Of a stretch of 50,322 bases of DNA, positions 41,713 through 50,264 are shown piece after piece. Numbering within the stretch: position 1 is the first letter of the stretch; the number at the start of each line of letters is the position of its first letter. This DNA is from an uncultured Schumannella sp. (GTDB lineage: Bacteria > Actinomycetota > Actinomycetes > Actinomycetales > Microbacteriaceae): NCBI RefSeq assembly GCF_905479755.1, contig NZ_CAJQNT010000042.1, positions 1 through 50,322 of the forward strand. The letters are read 5' to 3'. The notes under the pieces were generated by a model. The model was not told where the DNA came from and searched no databases. It was given only the letters and a program-made list of their open reading frames with translations. Made by a program: the position numbers and the translations under genes.

Positions 41713-42090
41713 TCAGGCGGGGGCGTCGCCCGGCTGCTGAGCGGCAACCTGCGCGCGGACCTCGTCCATGTCGAGCGCGCGCACCTGCTCGACGAGCGAG
41801 TCGAGGGCGGGGCGCGGGAGGGCGCCCGCCTGCTGGAAGACGCCGATGCCGTCGCGGAAGATCATCAGGGTCGGGATCGACTGGATGCCGAGCGCGCTCG
41901 AGAGGCCCTGGTGCGCATCCGTGTCGACCTTGCCGAAGGTGATGTCGGTGTTGTCGTTGGAGACCTCTTCGTACACGGGGCCGAAGGCCTTGCACGGCCC
42001 GCACCAGTCGGCCCAGAAGTCGACGAGCACGATGCCCTCGCCCAGGACGGTGTTCTCGAAGGTCTGCTCGGTGAGTTCTACAGTCGCCAT
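41713..42090 (-). CDS. trxA: Thioredoxin
   Basis: This 125-residue protein has the thioredoxin fold and the redox motif WCGPC (Cys30, Cys33) in VDFWADWCGPCKAF, followed by ITFGKVDTDAH and the cis-Pro loop IQSIPTLMIF. It reduces protein disulfides using electrons from thioredoxin reductase. The C-terminal extension of about 17 residues is slightly longer than in E. coli TrxA. The -10 TACCCT 6 nt upstream of ATG 42090 suggests a leaderless transcript. Confidence 0.94.
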   Translation of the reverse strand: MATVELTEQTFENTVLGEGIVLVDFWADWCGPCKAFGPVYEEVSNDNTDITFGKVDTDAHQGLSSALGIQSIPTLMIFRDGIGVFQQAGALPRPALDSLVEQVRALDMDEVRAQVAAQQPGDAPA

Positions 42091-42096
42091 CGTCCC

Positions 42097-42102
42097 AGGG
42101 TA
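42097..42102 (-). promoter_or_regulatory. Leaderless-type -10 of trxA
   Basis: TACCCT on the minus strand ends 6 nt before the ATG at 42090. Confidence 0.5.
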
Positions 42103-42211
42103 GGCAATCCGCGCGGACGTTGCAGGGTACGGCGTCCGTTCGAGGGTGACTGCGGCGCCGTCTCGACTCCGGGAATAGTTCGCGCGTCTGCGGGGTTGAG
42201 TCGAAGGTATT

Positions 42212-42225
42212 CATGCAAATGCATG
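42212..42225. promoter_or_regulatory. Palindrome upstream of the flavin monooxygenase pair
   Basis: CATGC and GCATG flank AAAT, a perfect 5-bp inverted repeat that overlaps a TATTCA -10-like element and lies 30 bp before the ATG at 42256. It is a candidate operator. Confidence 0.35.
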
Positions 42226-42255
42226 GAAAAGAACCGGAGAGAAAGCAGATCCACG

Positions 42256-43392
42256 ATGGACGCCATGCAGTTCGGAGTCTTCACCGTCAGCGATGTGACG
42301 CCCGACCCCACGACGGGGCAGACGCCGAGCGAGAACCGTCGCATCAAGGACATCCTCACGATCGCGAAGCACACCGAAGAGGTCGGCCTCGACGTCTTCG
42401 CTCTCGGCGAGCACCACAACCCGCCGTTTTTCTCCTCGAGCCCGACCACCACGCTCGGCTACATCGCCGCGACCACCGAGCGGCTGCTGCTCTCGACCGC
42501 CACGACGCTCATCACCACGAACGACCCGGTGAAGATCGCCGAAGACTTCGCGATGCTGCAGCACGTCGCCGACGGCCGCGTCGACCTGATGCTCGGGCGT
42601 GGCAACACCGGCCCCGTGTACCCGTGGTTCGGGCAGGACATCCGCGAGGGCATTCCGCTCGCGATCGAGAACTACGCGCTGTTGAACCGGCTCTGGCGCG
42701 AGGACTTCGTCGACTGGCAAGGCAAGTACCGCACGCCGCTGCAGGGCTTCCAGTCGACCCCGCGTCCGCTCGACGGCGTCGCGCCGTTCGTCTGGCACGG
42801 GTCGATCCGCAGCCCGGAGATCGCCGAGCAGGCGGCCTACTACGGCGACGGCTTCTTCGCCAACAACATCTTCTGGCCGAAGGAGCACTACCAGCAGCTC
42901 ATCCGCTACTACCGGCAGCGCTTCGAGCACTACGGCCACGGCACGTCCGAGCAGGCGATCGTCGGCCTCGGTGGACAGGTCTTCATGCGAGCGAATTCGC
43001 AAGACGCCGTCGCCGAGTTCCGCCCGTACTTCGACAACGCCCCGGTCTACGGGCACGGCCCGAGTCTCGAGGACTTCAGCGAGATGACCCCGCTCACGGT
43101 CGGCAGCCCGCAACAGGTCATCGATCGCTACGCGGCGATGCGCGACTACTACGGCGACTACCAGCGTCAGCTCTTCTTGATCGATCACGCGGGGCTTCCG
43201 CTCAAATCGGTGCTCGAGCAGCTCGACATCCTCGGCGGTGAGGTGGTGCCCGTGCTCCGGAAGGAGTTGGCGAAGAACCGTCCGGCAAGCGTGCCGGATG
43301 CGCCCACCCACGCCAACCGACTCGCCGCGCGCGAGGCATCCGCCGCGACGTCGGCCGACGCTGCGCCCGAACTGACCGCGACGGAGGCCTGA
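42256..43392 (+). CDS. CE1758-type FMN-dependent luciferase-like monooxygenase
   Basis: This 378-residue LLM-class flavin oxidoreductase has a TIM barrel with MQFGVFTVSDV at the start, EEVGLDVFALGEHHNPPFFSSSPTTTLGYIA (in pieces), DGRVDLMLGRGNTGPVYPWFG and WHGSIRSPEIAEQAAYYGDGFFANN. It oxidises an unknown substrate with oxygen and reduced FMN. The downstream FMN reductase, 1 bp away, would supply the reduced flavin, so the pair is a two-component system. ATG 42256 or 42265 are both possible starts; a purine-rich GGAGAGAAAG lies upstream. The C-terminal 50 residues are low in complexity. Confidence 0.9.
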   Translation: MDAMQFGVFTVSDVTPDPTTGQTPSENRRIKDILTIAKHTEEVGLDVFALGEHHNPPFFSSSPTTTLGYIAATTERLLLSTATTLITTNDPVKIAEDFAMLQHVADGRVDLMLGRGNTGPVYPWFGQDIREGIPLAIENYALLNRLWREDFVDWQGKYRTPLQGFQSTPRPLDGVAPFVWHGSIRSPEIAEQAAYYGDGFFANNIFWPKEHYQQLIRYYRQRFEHYGHGTSEQAIVGLGGQVFMRANSQDAVAEFRPYFDNAPVYGHGPSLEDFSEMTPLTVGSPQQVIDRYAAMRDYYGDYQRQLFLIDHAGLPLKSVLEQLDILGGEVVPVLRKELAKNRPASVPDAPTHANRLAAREASAATSADAAPELTATEA

Positions 43393-43393
43393 G

Positions 43394-44038
43394 ATGACCG
43401 CCGCAACGAACCGCAGGATCGCCGTCATCGCGGCCGGTCTCAGCCAGCCCAGTTCCACCCGGTTGCTTGCCGACCGCGTGGTCGAGGCGACACGTCGCCG
43501 CCTTGCCGAGGAGGGGGTGGAGGTGGAGGTCAGCGTGCTCGAGCTGCGAGACGTGGCGACCGACATCACCAACAACATGCTCACCGGGTTCGCGAGCCCG
43601 AAGCTGGAGGCCGAGATCGAGAAGATCGTGGGCGCGGACGCGCTCGTCGCGGTCACCCCGATCTTCACCACCAGCTACTCGGGCCTGTTCAAGTCGTTCA
43701 TCGACATCCTGCAGCCGGACTCACTCACCGGGATGCCCGTGCTGATCGGGGCGACCGGAGGCACCGAGCGGCACTCGCTCGCCCTCGACTACGCGCTACG
43801 GCCGCTGTTCACGTACCTGCACACGGTCGTCGTGCCGACGGCGGTCTATGCCGCGGCGAGCGACTGGGGGAGCGCCGGGGATGCCGCCTCGGGGGGACTC
43901 CCCGAGCGCATCGACCGCGCCGCGGCGGAGCTCGCCGCGCTGGCGGTCGCGAGCGATCGCTCGCGACGGGTGCGCGACCCCTTCGCGCTTCCGGCCGGAT
44001 TCAGTCCGACCGGGGTCGGCGGGTTCCAGGAGACGTAG
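43394..44038 (+). CDS. CE1759-type FMN reductase (NADPH-dependent)
   Basis: This 214-residue flavodoxin-like oxidoreductase has RIAVIAAGLSQPSSTRLLADRV at the start (in pieces) with the FMN-phosphate-binding loop, then VAVTPIFTTSYSGLFKSFID and LIGATGGTERHS. It reduces FMN with NAD(P)H for the monooxygenase encoded just before it. GGAGG lies upstream of ATG 43394. The gene ends before a hairpin and a convergent small gene. Confidence 0.9.
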   Translation: MTAATNRRIAVIAAGLSQPSSTRLLADRVVEATRRRLAEEGVEVEVSVLELRDVATDITNNMLTGFASPKLEAEIEKIVGADALVAVTPIFTTSYSGLFKSFIDILQPDSLTGMPVLIGATGGTERHSLALDYALRPLFTYLHTVVVPTAVYAAASDWGSAGDAASGGLPERIDRAAAELAALAVASDRSRRVRDPFALPAGFSPTGVGGFQET

Positions 44039-44052
44039 GACGCGCCCGAGAC

Positions 44053-44080
44053 GGGGCGGTGCCGGTCTCGGTGCCGCCCC
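44053..44080. terminator. Hairpin between convergent genes
   Basis: GGGGCGG (44053-44059) and CCGCCCC (44074-44080) pair perfectly over 7 bp, with an inner CCG/CGG pairing. It lies between the FMN reductase and the DUF5302 gene and may terminate both. Confidence 0.5.
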
Positions 44081-44092
44081 GGCCGGGTGGGA

Positions 44093-44275
44093 TCACCCGC
44101 TCTTGCGGCGGAACTCGCGCTTTAGGTCGGCCTTGGCGTGGACCCCGCGCACGGCGGACTCTCCGCCGGTGTGACCGGTGGGGTTGCTCTGGCCCGACTT
44201 CTTGCGCTCCAGCGCTTCGCGGAACTTGCGCTTGGTCTCGTCGGAGGGCGAACCCTCCGGAGTTTTCTCAGTCAT
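44093..44275 (-). CDS. DUF5302 protein
   Basis: This 60-residue hydrophilic, basic protein has the pattern of the small actinobacterial DUF5302 family: SDETKRKFREALERKKS followed by GHTGGESAVRGVHAK and a basic end. The function is unknown. The -10 TAGGCT 6 nt upstream of ATG 44275 supports the start. Confidence 0.85.
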   Translation of the reverse strand: MTEKTPEGSPSDETKRKFREALERKKSGQSNPTGHTGGESAVRGVHAKADLKREFRRKSG

Positions 44276-44281
44276 GGGCTG

Positions 44282-44287
44282 AGCCTA
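44282..44287 (-). promoter_or_regulatory. Leaderless-type -10 of the DUF5302 gene
   Basis: TAGGCT on the minus strand ends 6 nt before the ATG at 44275, at the 3' end of the dedA-like gene. Confidence 0.5.
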
Positions 44288-44896
44288 GCTTTCGTGTCGA
44301 CGTGCGCCCCGTGAACCCACACGTCCGATCACCACGTCCACCGCGACGCCCAGCGTGATCGCGACCGCGACCGAGAGCACGATCGCCAGGATCGGCTGGT
44401 CGCGCAGCATCGCGCCGAAGCTCGCGCCGATCGCGACGTTATAGATCGCCCAGCCGAGCCCGGCCGCGGCGGAGAGCGGCACGAAGCGGGCGAGTCGGAT
44501 GCCCGAGGCGCCGGCCGTCAAGTTCACCGCGATCCGGGCGAACGGGATGTACCGCGCGGTGAAGACGAGCACCGCGGTGCGGTGCTCGATGGTGCGCTGC
44601 ACGCGGCCGAGCGCCGCGGCGATGCGACCGCGGCGCTGCCACTCCCAGCGATCCAGGCCGACGCGCCGACCGATGAGAAAGCACAACAGGTCGCCCGTCG
44701 TTGCGCCGACCGCCGCGATCGGAACCAGCACGATGAGCCACGGCGTGCCGGTCGCACCCGCGAGGGCCCCCAGGGCGACGACGACGGTCTCGCTCGGGAG
44801 CACGACGAGGAAGGCATCACCGACGACGAGTGCGAAGACGAGCGGATACAGCCAGGGCGACGACGCCAGCTCGAGAAGCCACGGGTCCGTCGTCAC
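44285..44896 (-). CDS. DedA/SNARE-associated family membrane protein
   Basis: This 203-residue member of the DedA family carries FLVVLPSETVVVALGALAG, GDLLCFLIGRRVG and the conserved FTARYIPFARIAVNLTAGASG (in pieces), with the essential Arg and acidic residues. Family members support envelope integrity and are linked to flipping of lipid carriers such as undecaprenyl phosphate. GTG 44896 is preceded by TAGAAC at 6 nt. It shares a strand with the DUF5302 gene downstream. Confidence 0.9.
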   Translation of the reverse strand: MTTDPWLLELASSPWLYPLVFALVVGDAFLVVLPSETVVVALGALAGATGTPWLIVLVPIAAVGATTGDLLCFLIGRRVGLDRWEWQRRGRIAAALGRVQRTIEHRTAVLVFTARYIPFARIAVNLTAGASGIRLARFVPLSAAAGLGWAIYNVAIGASFGAMLRDQPILAIVLSVAVAITLGVAVDVVIGRVGSRGARRHES

Positions 44897-44902
44897 CCTG
44901 GC

Positions 44903-44908
44903 GTTCTA
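44903..44908 (-). promoter_or_regulatory. Leaderless-type -10 of the dedA-like gene
   Basis: TAGAAC on the minus strand ends 6 nt before the GTG at 44896. The final base deviates from the TANNNT pattern. Confidence 0.4.
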
Positions 44909-44937
44909 CTCGCCGCAGGTGAACATCTGGTGTCGGC

Positions 44938-45144
44938 TCAGTCTTCGAGCACGAAGGTCACTTCGAGCGTCACCTGCCAGGCGGTGATGGTGCCGCCCTC
45001 GACGGAGACCTGCTGTTCCTTGACCCACGCGCCGGTGATGTCGCGGATCGTGGTGCTCGCTCGTTCGATTCCCGATCGGGTCGCATCCTCGAAACTGGTG
45101 TCCGATCGTGCGGTGATGGTGGTGACTCGAGCCACGGTGGCCAT
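44938..45144 (-). CDS. Dodecin family flavin-binding protein
   Basis: This 68-residue protein fits dodecins, dodecameric flavin-storage proteins: TARSDTSFEDATRSGIERAS, then IRDITGAWVKEQQVSVEGG and ITAWQVTLEVTFVLED, with the Trp that stacks on flavin. It has a strong AAGGAGG ribosome site. Upstream in-frame starts (45192) would add residues that the family lacks. It is divergent from pnp. Confidence 0.92.
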   Translation of the reverse strand: MATVARVTTITARSDTSFEDATRSGIERASTTIRDITGAWVKEQQVSVEGGTITAWQVTLEVTFVLED

Positions 45145-45192
45145 GATTCCTCCTTGAATCAGGCGGGCGCGGATCGCGACCCGCCCATTCAT

Positions 45193-45223
45193 TCAACGCC
45201 TCACCAGGGCAAACTGCTAGCAT
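45193..45223 (+). promoter_or_regulatory. Candidate pnp promoter
   Basis: TAGCAT at 45218-45223 with TTCAAC at 45193-45198 (19-nt spacing) would start transcription near 45230, right at the first leader hairpin. Confidence 0.35.
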
Positions 45224-45229
45224 CAAAGC

Positions 45230-45454
45230 GATCGCCACTCGGCGATTGCCCGCGCGCGGAGACAACGCCGCGGGAATATCACGGAGCAGGCCGGCACGAA
45301 GCTGGTCACCGGTGGTGGTCTTCCGAAGCCCGCGAGGTCGCGGCTCGGAGCGCTTCTACTGTTGACCAGAGCAGATCCCGGCGGCATTCGCCGGGTCCCT
45401 TCCTGCCTACTCCTGCTCCTTCGCGAGAATCGCCGCGCCGGATGCGCGGCAGCT
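45230..45454 (+). ncRNA. Structured pnp leader, candidate Actino-pnp RNA
   Basis: The 322-bp gap before pnp holds no convincing gene but is full of paired segments. ATCGCC/GGCGAT pair at 45231-45246, and CCCGCG/CGCGGG at 45249-45274. A 7-bp outer stem CTGGTCA (45302-45308)/TGACCAG (45363-45369) encloses CCGCG/CGCGG (45330-45343). CCCGGCG/CGCCGGG pair at 45377-45395, and GCCGCGC/GCGCGGC at 45432-45450. The last two have 5-nt loops, and the final one ends 5 nt before the AAGGAG ribosome site. Rfam describes an Actino-pnp motif in this position in actinobacteria. I judge the match from memory of position and layout, not by a search. A role in PNPase-dependent autoregulation is inference. Confidence 0.6.
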
Positions 45455-45466
45455 AAGGAGAGACCC

Positions 45467-47722
45467 ATGGAGGGTCCCGAAATCAAGTTCGCCGAAACCG
45501 TTCTCGACAACGGCAAGTTCGGCACGCGCACCGTCCGGTTCGAGACCGGTCGCCTCGCGCAGCAGGCCCAGGGCGCGGTCGCCGCGTACCTCGACGAGGA
45601 CACCATGATCCTCAGCGCCACGAGCGCGGGCAAGCACCCGCGCGACGGCTTCGACTTCTTCCCCCTCACGGTGGATGTCGAGGAGCGCTCCTACGCCGCC
45701 GGCAAGATCCCCGGTTCGTTCTTCCGTCGCGAGGGTCGCCCCTCGACCGAGGCGATCCTGGTCTGCCGTCTGATCGACCGTCCGCTGCGCCCGACCTTCG
45801 TCGAGGGGCTGCGCAACGAGGTCCAGATCGTCATCACGGTGCTGAGCATCGCGCCCGACGAGTTCTACGACGCGCTCGCGATCAACGCGGCCAGCGCCTC
45901 GACCCAGATCTCCGGCCTGCCGTTCTACGGACCGGTTGCGGGCATCCGCATGGCCCTGATCGGTGACCAGTGGGTCGCCTTCCCGAAGCACAGCCAGCTC
46001 GCCGAGGCCGTCTTCGACCTCACCGTCGCCGGCCGCCTGGTCACCGACAAGGACGGCAACGAAGACGTCGCGATCATGATGGTCGAGGCCGAAGCCACCG
46101 ACGTCAGCTGGGAGCTCATCCGCTCGGGGGCGACCAAGCCCGACGAGGCCGTCGTCGCCCAGGGCCTGGAGGCCGCCAAGCCGTTCCTGCGTCAGCTCGC
46201 GAAGGCTCAGGCCGAGCTCGCCGCGCAGTCGGCGAAGGAGATCCAGGAGTTCCCGCTGTTCCCGCCGTACTCGGACGAGGCCTACAACGCCGTCGCCGAG
46301 ATCGCCTACGACGAGCTCAAGAGCGTCTACCAGATCGCCGACAAGCAGGAGCGCCAGAAGGCCGACGATGCGCTCAAGGAGCGCGTCAAGACCGCGATCA
46401 ACGAGAAGGTCGATGCCGGTCAGCTCGGCGGCGAGGTGCCGCCGATGGTCAGCGCCGCCTACAAGTCGGTCAGCAAGAAGGTCATGCGCACGCGCGTTCT
46501 GACCGAGGGCATCCGCATCGACGGCCGTGGCCTCACCGACATCCGTGCGCTCGACGCCGAGGTGCAGGTCATCCCGCGCGTTCACGGCTCGGCGATCTTC
46601 CAGCGCGGTGAGACCCAGATCCTGGGTGTCACGACGCTCAACATGCTCAAGATGGAGCAGCAGATCGATTCGCTGAACCCCGTCACCAAGAAGCGCTACC
46701 TGCACCACTACAACTTCCCGCCCTACTCGACCGGTGAGACCGGCCGCGTGGGAAGCCCGAAGCGTCGCGAGATCGGGCACGGCTTCCTGGCCGAGCGCGC
46801 CCTCGTGCCGGTGCTGCCGACGCGTGAAGAGTTCCCCTACGCGATCCGTCAGGTCTCCGAGGCTCTCGGCTCCAACGGCTCGACGTCGATGGGTTCGGTG
46901 TGCGCCTCGACCCTGTCGCTGCTGAACGCCGGTGTGCCGCTCAAGGCCCCCGTCGCCGGCATCGCGATGGGCCTCATCTCGGACGAGGTCGACGGTGAGA
47001 CCCGCTACGCGGCCCTCACCGACATCCTCGGTGCCGAAGACGCGCTCGGTGACATGGACTTCAAGGTCGCCGGCACGAGCGACTTCGTCACCGCGATCCA
47101 GCTCGACACCAAGCTCGCGGGTCTGCCCTCGAGCGTGCTCGACGGTGCGCTCAAGCAGGCCAAGGAGGCCCGCACGGCCATCCTCGCGGTCATCAACCAG
47201 GCGATCGACGCCCCCGACGAGATGGCGCCGACGGCGCCGCGCGTCATCAGCGTCAACATCCCGGTCGACAAGATCGGCGAGCTGATCGGCCCCAAGGGCA
47301 AGACGATCAACGCGATCCAGGACGAGACGGGCGCCGAGATCTCGATCGAGGAAGACGGCACCGTGTACATCGGCGCGACCGACGGCCCCTCGGCCGAGGC
47401 GGCGCGTGCCCAGGTGCTCGCGATCGGCAACCCGCTGCAGCCCGAGGTCGGCGAGCGCTACCTCGGCACGGTCGTGAAGCTTGCGACTTTCGGCGCCTTC
47501 GTCTCGCTCACCCCCGGTAAGGACGGCCTGCTGCACATCAGCGAGGTCCGCAAGCTCGCCGGTGGTAAGCGCGTGGAGAACGTCGAAGACGTGCTCGGCG
47601 TCGGCCAGAAGATCCAGGTCGAGATCACCAAGATCGACGACCGCGGCAAGCTTTCGCTCGCCCCGGTGGTCGAGGAGTCCGCGGACGCGGCGGAGACTCC
47701 CGAGGCTCCCGCCGAAGGCTAG
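45467..47722 (+). CDS. pnp: Polyribonucleotide nucleotidyltransferase (PNPase)
   Basis: This 751-residue enzyme degrades RNA from the 3' end with phosphate and can add tails. The domain order is two RNase PH cores ([23 protein letters not shown] in pieces; [23 protein letters not shown] in pieces) separated by a helical region, then a KH domain ([20 protein letters not shown]) and an S1 domain ([28 protein letters not shown] in pieces). The length is slightly above the usual 710-740 because of a short N-terminal extension before [12 protein letters not shown] 45467 has AAGGAG at 45455. A leader of about 240 nt precedes it and a terminator follows. Confidence 0.97.
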   Translation: MEGPEIKFAETVLDNGKFGTRTVRFETGRLAQQAQGAVAAYLDEDTMILSATSAGKHPRDGFDFFPLTVDVEERSYAAGKIPGSFFRREGRPSTEAILVCRLIDRPLRPTFVEGLRNEVQIVITVLSIAPDEFYDALAINAASASTQISGLPFYGPVAGIRMALIGDQWVAFPKHSQLAEAVFDLTVAGRLVTDKDGNEDVAIMMVEAEATDVSWELIRSGATKPDEAVVAQGLEAAKPFLRQLAKAQAELAAQSAKEIQEFPLFPPYSDEAYNAVAEIAYDELKSVYQIADKQERQKADDALKERVKTAINEKVDAGQLGGEVPPMVSAAYKSVSKKVMRTRVLTEGIRIDGRGLTDIRALDAEVQVIPRVHGSAIFQRGETQILGVTTLNMLKMEQQIDSLNPVTKKRYLHHYNFPPYSTGETGRVGSPKRREIGHGFLAERALVPVLPTREEFPYAIRQVSEALGSNGSTSMGSVCASTLSLLNAGVPLKAPVAGIAMGLISDEVDGETRYAALTDILGAEDALGDMDFKVAGTSDFVTAIQLDTKLAGLPSSVLDGALKQAKEARTAILAVINQAIDAPDEMAPTAPRVISVNIPVDKIGELIGPKGKTINAIQDETGAEISIEEDGTVYIGATDGPSAEAARAQVLAIGNPLQPEVGERYLGTVVKLATFGAFVSLTPGKDGLLHISEVRKLAGGKRVENVEDVLGVGQKIQVEITKIDDRGKLSLAPVVEESADAAETPEAPAEG

Positions 47723-47735
47723 ATCTCGTCACGAC

Positions 47736-47767
47736 AAGGCCCGTCCCGCTTCCGCGGGGCGGGCCTT
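47736..47767 (+). terminator. Intrinsic terminator of pnp
   Basis: Arms 47736-47749 and 47754-47767 form a 14-bp stem with one wobble and a 4-nt loop, followed by TCTC. It begins 13 bp after the pnp stop and also faces the convergent small membrane protein gene. Confidence 0.85.
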
Positions 47768-47788
47768 CTCGCGTGGGAGACGCGGCGC

Positions 47789-48154
47789 TCAGCCGATCGA
47801 GGCGAGGAGCCCGGTCGCGAAGACGACGACGCCCGCGGCGGTGGCCACGACGAGGAGCGGCAGCCGCATGCCGCCGCGCACGAAGGCGGCGATCAGCACG
47901 ATGGCGGCGAGCACGGTCATGAGGGCGACCGCAGCGGCCATCGCGGTGACGCTGGAGACGCCCGAGACGCATCCGCCCTCGACCACGCCGGCGACGCACG
48001 TCGTCCACCGCGGGCGGACGAGCCACAGGGTCGAGATCGCGGCCCCGGTTCCGAACGTCGCGAGCGCCACCCAGACGGCCGTGACCGTGCCCCGCGGGAC
48101 GCGCCGGGTGATGCGCGGCGCGAGGTGCGGCGCGGTGCGCGCGGGAGGAGGCAT
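47789..48154 (-). CDS. Small three- to four-helix membrane protein
   Basis: This 121-residue protein has a short basic tail with RRVPRG, then hydrophobic helices near 24-45, 64-88 and 92-118, and two cysteines (TTCVAG, GGCVSG) in a loop. I do not recognise the family. Its start at 48154 has a GC-rich leader. A longer frame to 48277 would add unlikely basic residues. It converges on the pnp terminator. Codon use supports a real gene. Confidence 0.7.
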   Translation of the reverse strand: MPPPARTAPHLAPRITRRVPRGTVTAVWVALATFGTGAAISTLWLVRPRWTTCVAGVVEGGCVSGVSSVTAMAAAVALMTVLAAIVLIAAFVRGGMRLPLLVVATAAGVVVFATGLLASIG

Positions 48155-48384
48155 GCTCCCACGTTGCCACCCGATCCGGCACCCCGGCGAGCTCGCAGGC
48201 ACAGCCACAGCCAACTCAAAGCGCGACTCAAGCCGGCCGCACGCCGCGCGCCGTAACGATTCGGACACTCGGCGCACCTCGCGCGTGCGTGAGAGTTACT
48301 CTGAGCGCATTGCGTCGCTCCAGGTTCATCGAAGTGTCGCGTCGCTCGACACACGATTTCCTGGGTCCCGAGGAGGTGCATAAC

Positions 48385-49392
48385 GTGAAGCGACACGAAC
48401 AGGTCGGCACGGTTTCCCTCGGCCCCGACTCGGGCAGCCTCGAGATGCCGGTCCTCGTCGGCGGTGTCGCCTCCGTGCGCCGTCAGATCCGCAACTCCGA
48501 GCTCAGCGTGTTCCCCATCGCACTCGGCGGGAACGTCTTCGGCTGGACCGCGGATGCGACCGAGACCGAGCGCATTCTTGATCGCTATGCGCAGGCCGGC
48601 GGCAACTTCATCGACACCGCGGACTCCTATGCGGGTGGTCGCAGCGAGATCATGATCGGCAACTGGATGCGGTTTCGCCGCAACCGCGACGACCTGGTCG
48701 TCGCGACGAAGGTCGGCAAAGGGCCCGAGCATCCGGGGGTGACGGCGCGGGCGATCTCCGCCGCCGTGGAGGATTCGCTGCGTCGACTGCGCACCGATCG
48801 CATCGACCTGCTCTACCTGCACATCGACGACCCGGAGGTTCCCTTCGAGCAGACGCTTCTCGCGGTCGATGAGCTCATTCGCGCCGGCAAGGTGCGCGCC
48901 TTCGGCGGCTCGGATCACGCCGGAAATCGGCTCGTCGAGGCTCGGATCGCCTCGGCGCAACTGGGTGTCGCCCGCATGGTGGCCGTGCAGAATCACTACA
49001 ACCTCATGCACCGGCGGCAGCACGAGCAGGAGGTCGTCCGCGTCGCGCGCGAGCTCGACCTCTCGGTCATGCCGCGGTTCGGGCTGGCAAGTGGATTCTT
49101 GACCGGCAAGTACCGAACGCGCGCCGATATCGCCCGCTCGGATCGGCGCCTCGAGCTCGCCGACTACCTCACGCGCACGGGGCTGCGCGTGCTGGCGGCC
49201 CTCGACAAGGTGTCCAGTGAGGTCGAGTCGACGCCCGCCGCGGTGTCGCTCGCCTGGTTGCTCACGAAGCCCCATGTCGCCGCGCCCGTCGTCTCGGCCA
49301 GTCGCGCGGAGCACGTCGACGACTTCGTGGCGGCGACCAAGATCCTGCTCAGTCGCCACCAGCTTCTCGAGCTCGACCGCGCGAGTTCGTAG
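48385..49392 (+). CDS. Aldo/keto reductase
   Basis: This 335-residue NADPH-dependent oxidoreductase of the aldo/keto reductase superfamily has an intact catalytic tetrad: Asp and Tyr in NFIDTADSYAGG, Lys in VVATKVGKG and His in LLYLHIDDP. ALGGNVFGW at the barrel start and VVSASRAEHVDD near the cofactor-phosphate site are typical of the YajO-like branch. GTG 48385 is chosen because AGGAGG lies 8 nt upstream; a frame start at 48289 would give an atypical extension. The substrate is unknown. It converges with the TetR regulator, with an 18-bp gap. Confidence 0.92.
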   Translation: MKRHEQVGTVSLGPDSGSLEMPVLVGGVASVRRQIRNSELSVFPIALGGNVFGWTADATETERILDRYAQAGGNFIDTADSYAGGRSEIMIGNWMRFRRNRDDLVVATKVGKGPEHPGVTARAISAAVEDSLRRLRTDRIDLLYLHIDDPEVPFEQTLLAVDELIRAGKVRAFGGSDHAGNRLVEARIASAQLGVARMVAVQNHYNLMHRRQHEQEVVRVARELDLSVMPRFGLASGFLTGKYRTRADIARSDRRLELADYLTRTGLRVLAALDKVSSEVESTPAAVSLAWLLTKPHVAAPVVSASRAEHVDDFVAATKILLSRHQLLELDRASS

Positions 49393-49410
49393 CGCGGTGC
49401 CGGTTCGGGT

Positions 49411-50013
49411 CTACGCGGGGACGGCCGCCGCCGCGACGACGGACTCGAACACGCGGTTGAGCGAACCGCGGGCACTGTCGGGGCTGCCCGCGTAGCCGCC
49501 GAGGAGCGCGCCGTCACGGGCCAGCATGAGGTCGTCGGCTCCCTCGTGCGGCGCGAGATGGCCGAGCTGGGCGAGCAGGTTCTCGAAGAGGTCGTGCAGC
49601 CACTCGCGGTGGACGCCGACGCTGACGCGCACCGGGTGGTCGTCGAGCGGGTACTCGACCGCGGCCGAGAGGAACGCGCACCCGCGCAGGGCCGGGTTGC
49701 CGACATCCGCGGCGGTCCAATCGCGCAGCGCGAACAGGGCGTCGGCGGGGCTCGAGATCGAGCTCAGGCGCAACGCGACGTCGAGCGCGATCCGGCGGTG
49801 ACGATCGGCGAGGTAGTCCAGGACGAGACGATCCTTCGCCCGGAAGTGCTTGTAGAAGGTCGCTTTCGTGACGTGCGACTCCTCGATGAGCCAATCGACG
49901 CCGACCGCGCGAATGCCTTCGCGGGTGAACAGCACATCGGCGGTTTCGAGAATGCGCTGCTTGGCCGGCGCCAGCGGGCGCTGATCGGTGTTTTCGGGAA
50001 CGGAAACGAACAT
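49411..50013 (-). CDS. TetR family transcriptional regulator
   Basis: In this 200-residue regulator the N-terminal HTH region (about 18-62: AKQRILETADVLFTREGIRAVG in pieces, VTKATFYKHFRAKDRLVLDYL in pieces) is clear, followed by an all-helical ligand domain that resembles TetR members with HREWLHDLFENLLAQLG. It has GAGGAG before ATG 50013. It probably represses a nearby gene, perhaps the convergent aldo/keto reductase or itself. No clear operator repeat is visible in the 250 bp upstream. Confidence 0.92.
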   Translation of the reverse strand: MFVSVPENTDQRPLAPAKQRILETADVLFTREGIRAVGVDWLIEESHVTKATFYKHFRAKDRLVLDYLADRHRRIALDVALRLSSISSPADALFALRDWTAADVGNPALRGCAFLSAAVEYPLDDHPVRVSVGVHREWLHDLFENLLAQLGHLAPHEGADDLMLARDGALLGGYAGSPDSARGSLNRVFESVVAAAAVPA

Positions 50014-50264
50014 GACAGTAACTCCTCGGGCGGATTCTGTCGGGGGCCTGCGGTCGTCTCTGACCGCTGGTCCTCGGTGACCGTCGTCATCGGCAGTAGA
50101 TGGATGCCGGCGAAGACGGCCGGGTGGATCCTTCTGTGTATGTGCAATGGGATGAGGGTGCATCCCGAGGCGGAATGGTAGGGCGCCACACCGTCTCTTA
50201 GTGCGAGGGTACGCCTGGTTGGGCGAAAGGGCGGGACTGCTGAAGGTCTTGGTGACTCTTCTCG

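Noticed and set aside
45407-47536. A 709-codon open frame on the minus strand
   Set aside because: It is fully antisense to pnp and lacks domains; it exists only because stop codons are rare at this GC content.
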